Part shown: piece after piece, positions 10,138 through 19,622 of the stretch
Layout of the letters: each line of letters begins with the position of its first letter
Position numbering within the stretch: position 1 is the first letter of the stretch
Source of the DNA: Rebecca billardiae RCC1528
Taxonomy: Eukaryota; Haptophyta
NCBI GenBank assembly: GCA_965240325.2
Contig: OZ251222.1
Location: forward strand, 3,286,001-3,350,000
Direction: 5' to 3'
DNA length: 64,000 nt
Notes under the pieces: model-generated
The model's input: the letters and a program-made list of their open reading frames with translations, nothing else
Databases searched by the model: none
What the model was told of the DNA's origin: nothing
Program-made: the position numbers and the translations under genes

Positions 10138-11625
10138 TCACCCTGAGCGCCGCAGCCGGCTGACAAAGAAGCCGTCTACCCCTCCCTCACTTGCGCACAT
10201 GGACGGGAGCACGCGCAGATCTCCCGCCGGCGTGAGCGCAGCATGCAGCGCGGGCGCAACATCAGCCTCGCTGAGCGGCAGACGCTCGCACGCGATCGGC
10301 GGATCGGCGAGGGCGTCGGGCTCAGCGACCTCCCGCAAGAGCGCATCGATCTGCTCCTCGCCCTCCGCCGTGAGTAGCGAGCACGTCGAGTAGACCACGA
10401 CCCCGCCTGGACGCACGAGCGCCAGGCCGGCGCGCAGCAAGTCCGCCTGCGAGCGCAGCAGACGGCGCAGGGTGATGGCCTTGGGCGGCTGAAGCACGCA
10501 CGCGGGGTGGCGGCGGACGAGCCCCGTGCCCGAGCACGGCGCGTCGACGAGCACGGCGTCTGCGCGCACGCCCGCCGCCGCCTGCTTGCGCGCCCACTCC
10601 GCGCCCTCTGCGCGCACCACCTCGCGCACCGTGCCGCGCGCGCCGGCCGCGCACCGCGCCAGGTTCTCTTCGAGCCGAGAGAGACGGCCGCTCGAGCGGT
10701 CGACGGCGGTGAGCTCGGCGCCGGAGGCGAGCAGCTGGAGGGCCTTGCCACCGGGCGCGGCGCACAGGTCGCACACGTGCGCACCCTCCACCCCGGTCCC
10801 TGCCGCCGCGAGGGCATCCACCGCCGCCGTCGCCGCCATGTCCTGCACCCACCACGCGCCCTCCTTGAAGCCCGGCATGCGCGCGAGCGCCCCTCGCGTA
10901 GACGGCGCGAGCCGGACGGTGCGCGTGCCGACGAGCGAGCCGCCGAGCTTCTGCGCCCACTCGAGCGCACTTGCCTCATCCTGCGCGTCGCGCAGCGTGA
11001 GGTCGAGCGGCGGCTCGCGGAGCATCGCCGCACCGATCGCAGCGCGCGCTTCTTCGTCCGCGATCAGCGCGAGCTTTGCATCAAACCAGGGCGGGAGCGC
11101 GCGTGACGCATCTTCGAGGATGGCGGCGTGCTCTTCGCGCCGTTCGGAGATGCCGCGCAGGCGCTTGTTGATCAGCCCCTTGAATGAGCCCAGCCCGGAC
11201 GCCTTCGCGAGCTCGACCGCGGAGGACACGGCCGCGTACTCGGGCGTGCCAAGGACGAGCAGGTCACACGCGCCCAGCCGGAGTACGTCGCGCAGCGAGC
11301 GCGACGTGGGGAGCTCGCCCTGAGTCTCGATAATCGTGTCCAGCTGGTGCATGCGGCGGACCGTCAGCGTCGAGAGCCGGCGCACGAACGTGCGCCGCCT
11401 GGGCGGGAGCTTTGCAAGCCTGTCCGAGCCGCGCAGCTCGTCGTCGAGCGCTGCCCCCGCCTGCACGGCGGTGAGCACGTCGAGGGCGAGCGCGCGTGGG
11501 CGTGTGTCGGGACTGCGGCGACCCGGGCGAGCTCCTGTCGCCGTTGCGCTGCCCCCGCACCCAACCACAAGCAGCGCGAACAACCCCACCCGGCCAAGCC
11601 GGGCGGCCACGTGCGAGGACGCCAT
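10138..11625 (-). CDS. rsmB: RsmB/NOL1-NOP2-type rRNA cytosine-C5 methyltransferase, organelle-targeted
   Basis: Single exon, 495 residues from the ATG at 11625 (the frame is open slightly further but without an ATG). It carries an N-terminal hydrophobic leader (VGLFALLVVGCGGSA), then a NusB-like RNA-binding domain (about residues 40-170, with RRMHQLDTIIETQ and ELAKASGLGSFKGLINKRLR). The SAM-dependent domain shows motif I DLCAAPGGKALQLL, motif IV DAPCSGTGLVRRHP with the first catalytic-pair cysteine, and motif VI YSTCSLLTAEGEEQ with the second. The family methylates C967 of small-subunit rRNA in bacteria. The leader, with a Gly/Ala-rich stretch after it, suggests plastid or other organelle import through the secretory route. 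Divergent from a RAP-domain gene 129 bp away. Confidence 0.88.
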   Translation of the reverse strand: MASSHVAARLGRVGLFALLVVGCGGSATATGARPGRRSPDTRPRALALDVLTAVQAGAALDDELRGSDRLAKLPPRRRTFVRRLSTLTVRRMHQLDTIIETQGELPTSRSLRDVLRLGACDLLVLGTPEYAAVSSAVELAKASGLGSFKGLINKRLRGISERREEHAAILEDASRALPPWFDAKLALIADEEARAAIGAAMLREPPLDLTLRDAQDEASALEWAQKLGGSLVGTRTVRLAPSTRGALARMPGFKEGAWWVQDMAATAAVDALAAAGTGVEGAHVCDLCAAPGGKALQLLASGAELTAVDRSSGRLSRLEENLARCAAGARGTVREVVRAEGAEWARKQAAAGVRADAVLVDAPCSGTGLVRRHPACVLQPPKAITLRRLLRSQADLLRAGLALVRPGGVVVYSTCSLLTAEGEEQIDALLREVAEPDALADPPIACERLPLSEADVAPALHAALTPAGDLRVLPSMCASEGGVDGFFVSRLRRSG

Positions 11626-11754
11626 GCGAACGCGCCGCCGAGAAAACAAATACAGTATGGGGGTAAACTGATACGAACCGGCGCGCGGGAAGGGCCCGGG
11701 CGTCGTCGACCGCGGCCGAGCTCGAGCGCGAGAGCTTGGCGTGCGCCGCCCGAG
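11626..11754. promoter_or_regulatory. 129-bp divergent intergenic region (RsmB / RAP)
   Basis: Only 129 bp separate the two start codons, so core promoters of both genes must lie here or overlap the 5' ends. No TATA-like box is obvious. Confidence 0.5.
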
Positions 11755-14023
11755 ATGCTCGGCTTGGCGGCGCGGAGCGCGGCGGCGGGTGCGGTAGGTA
11801 CGCGGTTACGCCATCATGGGACATCACGACATCTCGCATCGCCCTCGGGCTGGAGCACGCAGCGCGCGGCCACGCGCACCGCCCCTGCATCCCGGCGCTG
11901 CCAGTCGAGTACGCGCTTGCATGCCGCTCAGGCAAGCCCGCGAGAGCTGACGGCTGCCGAGGTGCTCAAGCTCGTGCAGGTGTACGGCCGGTCGTGGCAT
12001 GCGACCGAATCCGCGGTGGCGCTCGAGGAGCTCGCTCCCCTCGTCATCAGCCTGTTGCGGCTCCCCTCGGAGCACTCTCTGGAAGAAGCGCAGGCGGCAA
12101 CGCTCGCGTTCGTGTACGCCAAACTGGTGCATCGCAAGGCGGAGGTGGCCAAAGCCGTGGTGAGCGCGGCGATTGAGCGCTTCTCGTCGCGCTCGCACGG
12201 CCTCGCCGCCGCGCCGCCGCCGCTGCTCGCGCGCCTCGCGTGGGCCTCCTCGATGGCGCGGCCTGATGACGCTCGGCCGCTGGCGGCCGTGGCTGAGGCC
12301 GTGCGCGACGAGGCGGCCCTGTCGGCGTTCGGCGCGCAAGGCGTGGGCCTCGTCGCGCAGGCGTGCGCCCGCGCCGCCCGCGCCGACGCCGCCGCCCCGC
12401 CGCCCCGCCTCCTGCGCGCGCTCGCCGAGCACGTCGCGGGCAGCGCGTGTGCGCTCGAGCCGCGGCCTCTCGTGCACGTCCTCCGCGGGCTGCTCGATGC
12501 GGCGCGGCACGTGGGGCGAGGGCCGGGCGGTGCGCGTGGAGAGGCGAGCGGCGGCGCGCGGCGGGCTGCACCGGGCGGCGCGGCCGATGGCCTGTACGCG
12601 CGCTGCGCGCACGCGATGGAGCGCACGCCCGCGCACCTGCCGGAGCTGCCTGGCGCAGAGCTCGCAGCGCTTGCGCTCGCGGCTGCTGAGCTGTACAGTC
12701 GCACGCCCGCCGCTGAGCTGCGCGCGCGCGTGCGCCACGGCGTGATCGACCCGATCGTGCAGCACGCGACGGAGGCGCGCGGCATCGTCGGCGCGCACGG
12801 CCGCGCCGCGCACGCGCACGCGCCGCGGGCCGGGCAGCACGCCCTCACACCAGCAAGCGTCTCGCAGCTCGCGGTCGCGGTCGCGAGAGCGGAGGCGCGC
12901 TGGCCCGTGGAGGGCGCGGTCGAGAGGGGCTCGGGCAGAGTCGATCCGGCGCTCGAGCGGAGCCGGCGACTCGAGCGTGAGCTCTTCGAGGCGATCGAGC
13001 GCCAGTCGGGCGCGCTCTTCGACGGCGCCAGCCCCGCGCAGCTCGCCATGCTGCTCGGGGCGATGGTCGCGTGCGACTTCACCGGCTCAGGCCCGCTGCT
13101 CGAGCGCGCGAGCGAGGCCATCAGTGACAGGCTGCAGCTCGAGCTCACGCCGCTCGCGGCGATCCCGCTGGCGTGGGCGCTGTGTGCGCTGGGCGAGCAC
13201 CCGAATGGGCTGCTCTCGCGCCTCGTCGCGCGCATCAACAAGCTCGCGCCCGAGATGGAGCGGCTGCTGTCCCGGCCGAACCAGCCGAGCCAGGGCCCCA
13301 GCCCCGGTGACTCGAGCGCGGCCGCGATGGCCACGCCGCGCGCCCACACGGCGGGGCCTCATTGGCCGCTCAGCCTGCGGCGGGAGCAGGCAGTGCGGGC
13401 GAGCAAGCGGCTGCCAGCGAAGGAGCGGGTGATGCTGAGTACGCTGTCGGCGTCCCTGCGCATCGATCACGCTCACTCAGGCGTCGAGATCAGCCCCGCC
13501 CTGCGTGGTGCGCGCGGCGCGCCGCTCGGCCACGCACGCACGCGCGCGCGCGCACCGCCCTGAGGGCGCCCTGCCCGCCGTGTCGCCGCGCGCGCGCGCT
13601 GCAGGCGCGGCCTCGCAGCTGGACGCCATCCTCGCCAAGGGCACGCGGCCCTCCACCCTGCACGCGCATGTCTCGTCGGTGCTCGACGCGATGGGCGTGC
13701 CCCACATCAACGAGCACTTCCTGCCCGCCACCGGCGACGTCGTGGACATTGCGCTCAGCCCGCTGGGGAGCCGAGTGCTGATCGATGTGCTCGGGCCGAC
13801 GCACTTCCGATTCGGGACGGCACTCAACCGGCTCACGGCGCTGCAGCACGCGCGGCTCGAGCGGCTCGGGTGGCAGGTGCTGCCGCTGCCGTGGTGGGAG
13901 TGGCCGCGCGAGGGCGACCGGCTGGTGAAGGAGGCGTACCTCCGCACCCTGCTCAAGTCCCGCGGGCACGGAGGCCGAGACCCGAGTCGGCTCGCGTCGG
14001 TGTCAGCGCCATCGCCGCGTTAA
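11755..14023 (+). CDS. RAP-domain (FASTK-like) organellar RNA-binding protein
   Basis: Exons 11755-13507 and 13605-14023, 723 residues. The start MLGLAARSAAAGAVGTRLRH has the Arg/Ala/Ser character of a transit peptide. The middle is an Ala/Leu-rich helical region with repeated LA..L.WA patterns, typical of OPR/FASTK-like helical repeats. The C-terminus (residues ~610-700) is a RAP domain: VLIDVLGPTHFRFG, LQHARLERLGWQVLPLPWWEW and a final KEAYLRTLL. RAP proteins act in mitochondrial or plastid RNA processing and translation. The intron (97 nt, G|GTGCGC...TGCAG|GC) restores ALRGAASQLDAIL in frame. Neighbour RsmB also works on organelle RNA. Confidence 0.85.
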
Positions 14024-14534
14024 CCACGGCGTGCTCGGGCTGGCAGCATGCCCACGGCGCGCGCGCGCAGGAATCGCACGTCGGCAGTGCGCATGCGCAC
14101 TTATCGCCGTAGGCGGAACTGTGATGCCCGTGATGCCTGTGGGGTTTGGTCAGTTTGGGCCCACCGCCGCCGGGCCGCCGCGGAGTTCTCAGAGGGTTTC
14201 AGTGCGGACGAGCACTCGGTGTCGACTGCGCTCGTCCACACGGTCGCGGGCGTGGCTGATCAGGCAAGATATGTGTCGGGTATATTGGTGCCTGAGCTGA
14301 GTCTAGACGTCAACCAACGACATCGAAGTACTCGATCCGGCAGGTTGCTAAGCGGAATGTCGCGGCAGAAGCCTGTATTGATACCGTCTCGCGCGCGCAA
14401 GAACACCCGACAGTGTCCCGACACAGCCAATCGATCAGCACCAATAAACCAAAGAATACTGGTCGTGGTAAAGGCCCGGATGGCCGGATTCCGACGAGCA
14501 ATCGCGCACCCGGACCCGCAAACGGTACTGAGCC
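14024..14534. other. Intergenic, no feature seen
   Basis: About 510 bp between two same-strand genes. No gene or repeat is supported; it should hold the 3' end of the RAP gene and the FANCL promoter. Confidence 0.5.
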
Positions 14535-15635
14535 ATGGCCGCCGCGCGACGACACCTGATCGTGCAGAGCGCGGGAGGCGTGCTGGGCTACGTGCACGCG
14601 CGTGAAGAGTACTACGCCTTCCGCTTGATTCGTGCGAACGACTCCGTTCCACTCCGTGAGGCCGAACTCGACGTCAGCGACGAGCTCGCCGCGGTGCTCG
14701 CCGGCAGCGAGGCGCTCGTCGCACAGCGGCTCGCACAGTCGCAGTCTGCGGAGGCGTTCGCAGTCGAGCTCGCTGCGATCATCGAGCAGCTACCGAGCGC
14801 CCCTTCGCTCTCAACCCTACCTTCGGAGACGTACTACACGAGCCTGATCTCTCAGCTCGACGAAATGGGCTGGGATGCGCTCGCCAGCCTGAACGACAGC
14901 CTGAGCGTTGTTGAGCTCACGCTGCAGGACGCGGCAGGGCGTGCGCATGCGCTCACACTCGAGCTGCCTTTCAACTTCCCGCGCAGCCCGCCGTCCGTGC
15001 GATGCCAGCTTCCCGCGGACTTCGAGGTCACCTGGCCCGCCTCGGCGAAGAGCGCGCGCTCGTACGACCTCAGCACGGTGCTGTCGCAGTTCCGCGCGCA
15101 GCTGAGCGCGTACCAGGAGCTGTGGGACGTGCTCGACGACCTTGACGCGCACACGGCGGTGCTCGAGCCGAGCGCGCCGACGCGGGACCAGTGCGCCCGC
15201 CGCGTCGCGCTCGGCCGGCACAGCTCCCTACAGCTCAGGCTCAACCCGAGCAGTGCGCGTGCGCTCCCAGAGCTCTTCTTCTTCGGCTCAGAGACGGTGG
15301 TCGCACCGCTGCGCGCGAGGCTCAACGAGCGGCTGGGCGTGTGGGACGCGGCGCGGAGCGTGCGCGAGAACCTGGAGCTCGTGCTCGAGCTTGAGTTCCC
15401 GCGGCCGAGCGCGGCGAACGCCGAGGAGTTCAGCGTCGAGTGCGGCGTGTGCTACACGTACAAGCTCGAAGACACCATCCCGGAGTGCGCGTGTGACGGG
15501 TGCAACCAGGTGTTCCACCATGGCTGCCTGCTCGAGTGGCTGCAGGCGCTGCCAAACTCGAAGTCATCCTTCAACTCCGTCTTCGGCACTTGCCCGTACT
15601 GCTCCAAGCCGATGTCTATCAAAGCGCATCAATGA
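14535..15635 (+). CDS. FANCL: FANCL-type E3 ubiquitin ligase
   Basis: Single exon, 366 residues, close to the family length (~375). The N-terminal ~100 residues form the ELF-like region. A double-RWD/URD region follows (about 105-290), with LPFNFPRSPPSVRCQLPADF as the RWD loop. The C-terminus is a variant RING: ECGVCYTYKLED, CDGCNQVFHHGCLLEWLQ and GTCPYCSKPMSIK, with the FANCL-typical long insert before the last Cys pair. FANCL mono-ubiquitinates FANCD2/FANCI at stalled forks and interstrand crosslinks in the nucleus. Start context is GCCATGG. An independent FHA/tandem-BRCT gene lies in the same window but is 22 kb away. Confidence 0.93.
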   Translation: MAAARRHLIVQSAGGVLGYVHAREEYYAFRLIRANDSVPLREAELDVSDELAAVLAGSEALVAQRLAQSQSAEAFAVELAAIIEQLPSAPSLSTLPSETYYTSLISQLDEMGWDALASLNDSLSVVELTLQDAAGRAHALTLELPFNFPRSPPSVRCQLPADFEVTWPASAKSARSYDLSTVLSQFRAQLSAYQELWDVLDDLDAHTAVLEPSAPTRDQCARRVALGRHSSLQLRLNPSSARALPELFFFGSETVVAPLRARLNERLGVWDAARSVRENLELVLELEFPRPSAANAEEFSVECGVCYTYKLEDTIPECACDGCNQVFHHGCLLEWLQALPNSKSSFNSVFGTCPYCSKPMSIKAHQ

Positions 15636-15908
15636 TGACGGCGGTGACGACGACGCGATGTCGTGATTACGCGAGGCGGCGCCGTCATCGGACTCATCGG
15701 CCATCGGCATCGGGCGTCCGCGTCATTATGGTCGTCAGCACTTTGGCTCGTCGTGTCTCGTCGTCGGGCCAGCATTAGTCGGCGCGGTCACAATGATGAT
15801 TCATACGCGCATATAAGTGACGACGATTTCGCGTGCGTACATGCCACATCATCATCAGATTCATTGATGCTGTCGGGCGCCACTCGTCCGCCCACTCGAC
15901 ACGATTCG

Positions 15909-17864
15909 TCATCGCGCAAGAAACGTGGGCGTCATGTCCACGCCGCGGCGAACACACACCTCGCACAGCTCCTCCACGTCCGGATCGAGCTCTGGCGCAA
16001 CCCCTCGGAGGTAGGCGTAGTCCATGTCCGCACCCGCGCCGTACGGATCAGGCCGCGTTGGGAAGCGCAGTGACTGCGCCAGCGCAGTGACCCGATCGCG
16101 ACGCGGCATGCGCCGGAGCGGCGATGCAGAAGCAGTGTGCTCGAAGTCCCATCGCTTCGCCTTTGCGCTGTGCGTGATTGCAGCCGAGTCGGATGGGTCC
16201 ATATCCCAGGCGCTCACGCGCGGGCTTGCGCTTGCACGCGGCGAGCGAAAGCTGCGCCGATTCTGTCGACCGGTCGCCGTCCAGCCGTACGGTGAGGAGC
16301 CGCGCGGGCTCCTCGCGAGTGGCGGGACGAGCCGGGGGCCGCTCGGCCTCGCGGGCGAGCGCGGAGCGCGCGTGCGGCCGGTGAACGCGGCGTCCTCCCG
16401 CGCGCGAGCACGGGCTGGGGCGGGCGAGGCCCGCGGCGTGCGCGAGCCTGAGCGCCTGCGGCTTGCCATGGGTGTGCGCCGCCCAGCAGCCTCGCCGCCG
16501 ACGGCACCAGCGGCGCGGCTGCTGCTGCTGCGGCTGCTGCTGCCTCGGCCGCTGCCGCTGCGCCCACTGCCGCGCCGGCTGCTGCCACCGCCACCTGCAG
16601 AGCGAGCGTCGCTGGCAGCATCTGCCGCAGCCCGCGCCCGCGCGGAGCTCCGCCCTCCGCGCTGGACGCCGGGCGAAGCGGCGGCGCCAGACAGTCGCGC
16701 CACTCGGCGCCTGCGCACGCCGACCCCGCCGAGCGCGCTCGAGCGAGCAGCCCGCGCGCCACCGAGCGCCGCGCCCGCAGAGGGCGAGCGCGAGCGTGAC
16801 AGCGACAGCCCGCGCGCGCGCAGCCCCGGTCGCGCGCCCGACGCGCGCCTTGCGAGTCGACCCCGCGCGCGCGGCCGGCGAGCATCCTCGCCATCAGCTT
16901 CGTCGTCGCTGCCGTGCGCATCCCCGTTGGCCGCGCGGGAGCCGCCGCCGGCCGAGCTGCTGAGCTCACTGCTCGACGCTGACTGCGCCCCGCGCCGCTT
17001 CGGCGCTTCGACGATTTGCGTCACGACGCCCGGCGCGAAGCTGGTCATGCTCCCGCGCCTGAGCACGCGGCGTCGCTCGGCGAGCAGCGAGGCGGCCTCG
17101 TCTTCGTCCTCGTGGGCACTCGCCTCCTCCCCGGCCGCCGCCGCCGCCTCGTCCTCGTCGGGCGGCACGCCATCATACACGTCGTACACCTCAGAGCGCA
17201 GGTCGGAGGGGGTGCCCGAGTTGGAGGCGCTCCCCGTGCTGCGGCGCTGGGGCAGCCCGCCTCCGGCGCTCGAGGCCGGGAATGTGAGGCAGATATCGGC
17301 GAGCGGCTCGTCGCCGCCGTCGCTCGTGCTCGGCGGTACAGCGCCGCCCTCAACGCTGAGGTACTGTCGCTGCGCATGCCCGGCGGCTGGCACGCCCAGA
17401 AGCGCTGCAGCGGCGGCCGCAGCCCGGGCGCTCGTCGGCGCGGCGTGCCGCTCCGCACCAGACGGCTCGCCTCGAAAACCTGCTTCGCTTGCCCTGCCGA
17501 GGCCGGCGCCACCGTATCGCTCCGTGCCCAGTACGGCAGTGCGAGCGCCTGCTTCGCCCGAAGTGCCAAGCCCGCTGCCGAGGCCCACGCCGAGGCCCGA
17601 GCCGAAACGCCGGTCGAGGCTCACCCCGAGGCCACCATCCACGTCAGCGCTCGTACGGAGGCCGCTACCGATTCCCACGTCGGCAGTCGCCCGGAGCTTG
17701 TCCATAGACGTGGAAACGGATGAGTGCTTGACGCCGCCGCTCCCGATGACCGCCTGCATGTCGTCGTCGAGGAGGAAGAGGCGGCAAAGGCGCATCTTAC
17801 TGTGCGGCTCGAGATTAGATTGAACGATGCGGCTGTACCGTGACTTGCGCGCCTGCGCTACCAT
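15909..17864 (-). CDS. Disordered Ser/Arg/Ala-rich protein, unknown function
   Basis: Single exon of 651 residues from MVAQARKSRYSRIVQSNLEP; an upstream in-frame ATG at 18038 would overlap the CDC20 promoter and is less likely. The N-terminal ~60 residues look ordered (MRLCRLFLLDDDMQAVIG). A Gly-rich repeat segment follows (GSGLGVGLGSGLGTSG), then long Ser/Arg-rich tracts with RS and SR dipeptides, SRSRSPS and many SP sites. The last ~90 residues have less biased sequence (HSAKAKRWDFEHTASASPLR; DPDVEELCEVCVRRGVDMTP). The composition suggests a phosphorylated nuclear or cytoskeletal scaffold, but I do not recognise a domain. High GC alone can keep such a frame open, so the middle is less certain than the ends. 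Confidence 0.6.
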   Translation of the reverse strand: MVAQARKSRYSRIVQSNLEPHSKMRLCRLFLLDDDMQAVIGSGGVKHSSVSTSMDKLRATADVGIGSGLRTSADVDGGLGVSLDRRFGSGLGVGLGSGLGTSGEAGARTAVLGTERYGGAGLGRASEAGFRGEPSGAERHAAPTSARAAAAAAALLGVPAAGHAQRQYLSVEGGAVPPSTSDGGDEPLADICLTFPASSAGGGLPQRRSTGSASNSGTPSDLRSEVYDVYDGVPPDEDEAAAAAGEEASAHEDEDEAASLLAERRRVLRRGSMTSFAPGVVTQIVEAPKRRGAQSASSSELSSSAGGGSRAANGDAHGSDDEADGEDARRPRARGRLARRASGARPGLRARGLSLSRSRSPSAGAALGGARAARSSALGGVGVRRRRVARLSGAAASPGVQRGGRSSARARAAADAASDARSAGGGGSSRRGSGRSGSGRGSSSRSSSSRAAGAVGGEAAGRRTPMASRRRSGSRTPRASPAPARARAREDAAFTGRTRAPRSPARPSGPRLVPPLARSPRGSSPYGWTATGRQNRRSFRSPRASASPRVSAWDMDPSDSAAITHSAKAKRWDFEHTASASPLRRMPRRDRVTALAQSLRFPTRPDPYGAGADMDYAYLRGVAPELDPDVEELCEVCVRRGVDMTPTFLAR

Positions 17865-18173
17865 CGCGTCGTGTGCTGCGCCTCGGTAGCGGACGTGGAG
17901 GTGCGCGGCACGGCACGCACGCAGAGACAGCCTCGCAAGCGGCCGCTCCTCTGCTCGTCCCTCGCAAGCGGCCCGGGCGGGCGGCCCCCGGACGTCGAAC
18001 GAAGTCGAATGCCGAGCGCGGAGCGCCGGCCGTTTCAAAATCTAAAACGGCCGTTGCCCCAGAGGAGGCCAGGACATGAAACGCACGGCCCGAACGACGA
18101 CGCTCGCTCACTCGTGAGAGACCCACCCCGCTACCACACGCAAAGCCCTTCACTCCGGAGCACGACGACAACC
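17865..18173. promoter_or_regulatory. 309-bp divergent promoter region (S/R-rich gene / CDC20)
   Basis: Lies between two divergent start codons. The palindromic pair GGCCGTTT and AAACGGCC (about 18027-18053) is the most conspicuous element. It may be a factor site or coincidence. Confidence 0.4.
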
Positions 18174-19622
18174 ATGGCCACTGAGGCAAACTCGACCAGC
18201 AACCGGCGCATGCGCGACCTGTGCGAGCTTGACGACCTCCTCCGTCTGGACTCCACCCCTAAACGCACCACCACAACGGCCTCGCGCACACCGTCGTCAC
18301 GCGGCGGCGCGCTGCGGCCAAGCAAGCTCGACGTCGACAAGCCGTGCGGCGACCGCTTCATCCCGAACCGCGGCGCGTTCGACATGGCCGTCAGCCAGTT
18401 TGAGATCGCTCGGCGAGGAGACGCCGAGAACGCCAACCTCGACTACAACGCCTCCCCGGCGAAGGAGGAGTACAAGCGCGAGCTCGCGTCCACGCTCTAC
18501 CAGGGCGCGCCCGGCGCGAACAAGGTGCTCGCGTTCAAGTCGAAGGCGCCCAAGCCGGCGGAGGGGCATCAGAACTCGCTGCGCGTACTCTACTCGCAAA
18601 ATAAGGACGCGATGAACATGCCCAAGCGCTACGCGCGCAACATCCCGCAGGCGCCTGAGCGCATCCTGGACGCGCCCGACCTGATCGACGACTACTACCT
18701 CAACCTGCTCGACTGGAACGCGTCCAACGTCGTGGCGATCGCGCTGGGCGACTCGGTGTACCTGTGGAACGCAACGGACGGCTCGATCCAGCAGCTGCTG
18801 CAGACGCCCGGCGACGGCTCGCACGTCACCTCCGTCAGCTGGATCCAGGACGGCAGCCACATCGCCATCGGCACCTCGCGCAACACGACGCAGCTGTGGG
18901 ACACGGACAAGCTCAAGAAGGTCCGGGAGATGGACGGGCACCAGTCGAGGGTCGGCGCGCTGTCGTGGAACCAGCACGTGCTCTCGTCGGGAGGACGTGA
19001 CGGCTTGATCGTGCACCACGACGTGCGCGTGCAGAACCACATCTCTGCGACGCTCGCCGGGCACACTCAGGAGGTGTGCGGGCTCAAGTGGTCGCCGCAC
19101 GGCAACCAGATCGCGTCCGGCGGCAACGACAACCTGCTCAACATCTGGGACGACCGGATGTCGAGCACGCCGACATTCTCGCTGACGAACCACACGGCCG
19201 CCGTCAAGGCGCTCGCGTGGGCCCCGTGGCAGAAGAACCTCCTCGCGTCGGGCGGCGGCACGGCCGACCGGATGATCCGGTTCTGGAACACGCAGACGGG
19301 CGCGTGCCTCAACGCGGTCGACACGCACTCGCAGGTCTGCGCGCTGCAGTGGTCGAAGCACGACAAGGAGCTCGTGTCGTCGCACGGGTTCTCTCACAAC
19401 CAGCTGATCTTGTGGAAGTACCCGTCGATGGTTAAGGTGGCCGAGCTCACGGGCCACACCGCGCGCGTGCTGCACATGGCGCAGTCGCCCGACGGCACGA
19501 CGGTCGCTTCGGCAGGCGCGGACGAGACGTTGCGCTTCTGGAAGATCCTCTCCGGAGGGGACAACAAGAAGGAGATCGCGAGCTCAAACGATGGGCTGAT
19601 GAAGATGAAGAGCATTCGGTGA
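18174..19622 (+). CDS. CDC20: CDC20 (Fizzy), anaphase-promoting complex co-activator
   Basis: Single exon, 482 residues; start context ACCATGG. The APC/C-binding C-box is DRFIPNR (residues ~61-67). The KILR-type MAD2-interaction motif is KVLAFKSKAPK (about 121-131), which favours CDC20 over CDH1. Seven WD40 blades run from about residue 180 to 465 (YLWNATDGSIQQLL, LWDTDKLKKVREMDGHQSRV, WDDRMSSTPTF, RFWNTQTGACLN, RFWKILSGG). The C-terminal IR tail is SIR. It delivers cyclin B and securin to the APC/C at metaphase, under checkpoint control by MAD2/BUBR1. Intronless. Confidence 0.96.
   Translation: MATEANSTSNRRMRDLCELDDLLRLDSTPKRTTTTASRTPSSRGGALRPSKLDVDKPCGDRFIPNRGAFDMAVSQFEIARRGDAENANLDYNASPAKEEYKRELASTLYQGAPGANKVLAFKSKAPKPAEGHQNSLRVLYSQNKDAMNMPKRYARNIPQAPERILDAPDLIDDYYLNLLDWNASNVVAIALGDSVYLWNATDGSIQQLLQTPGDGSHVTSVSWIQDGSHIAIGTSRNTTQLWDTDKLKKVREMDGHQSRVGALSWNQHVLSSGGRDGLIVHHDVRVQNHISATLAGHTQEVCGLKWSPHGNQIASGGNDNLLNIWDDRMSSTPTFSLTNHTAAVKALAWAPWQKNLLASGGGTADRMIRFWNTQTGACLNAVDTHSQVCALQWSKHDKELVSSHGFSHNQLILWKYPSMVKVAELTGHTARVLHMAQSPDGTTVASAGADETLRFWKILSGGDNKKEIASSNDGLMKMKSIR

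Noticed and set aside
16024-17823. 599-residue plus-strand frame opposite the S/R-rich gene
   Set aside because: Pro/Arg/Ala-rich mirror of the minus-strand frame. The minus frame has more ordered ends and a sensible divergent start next to CDC20.
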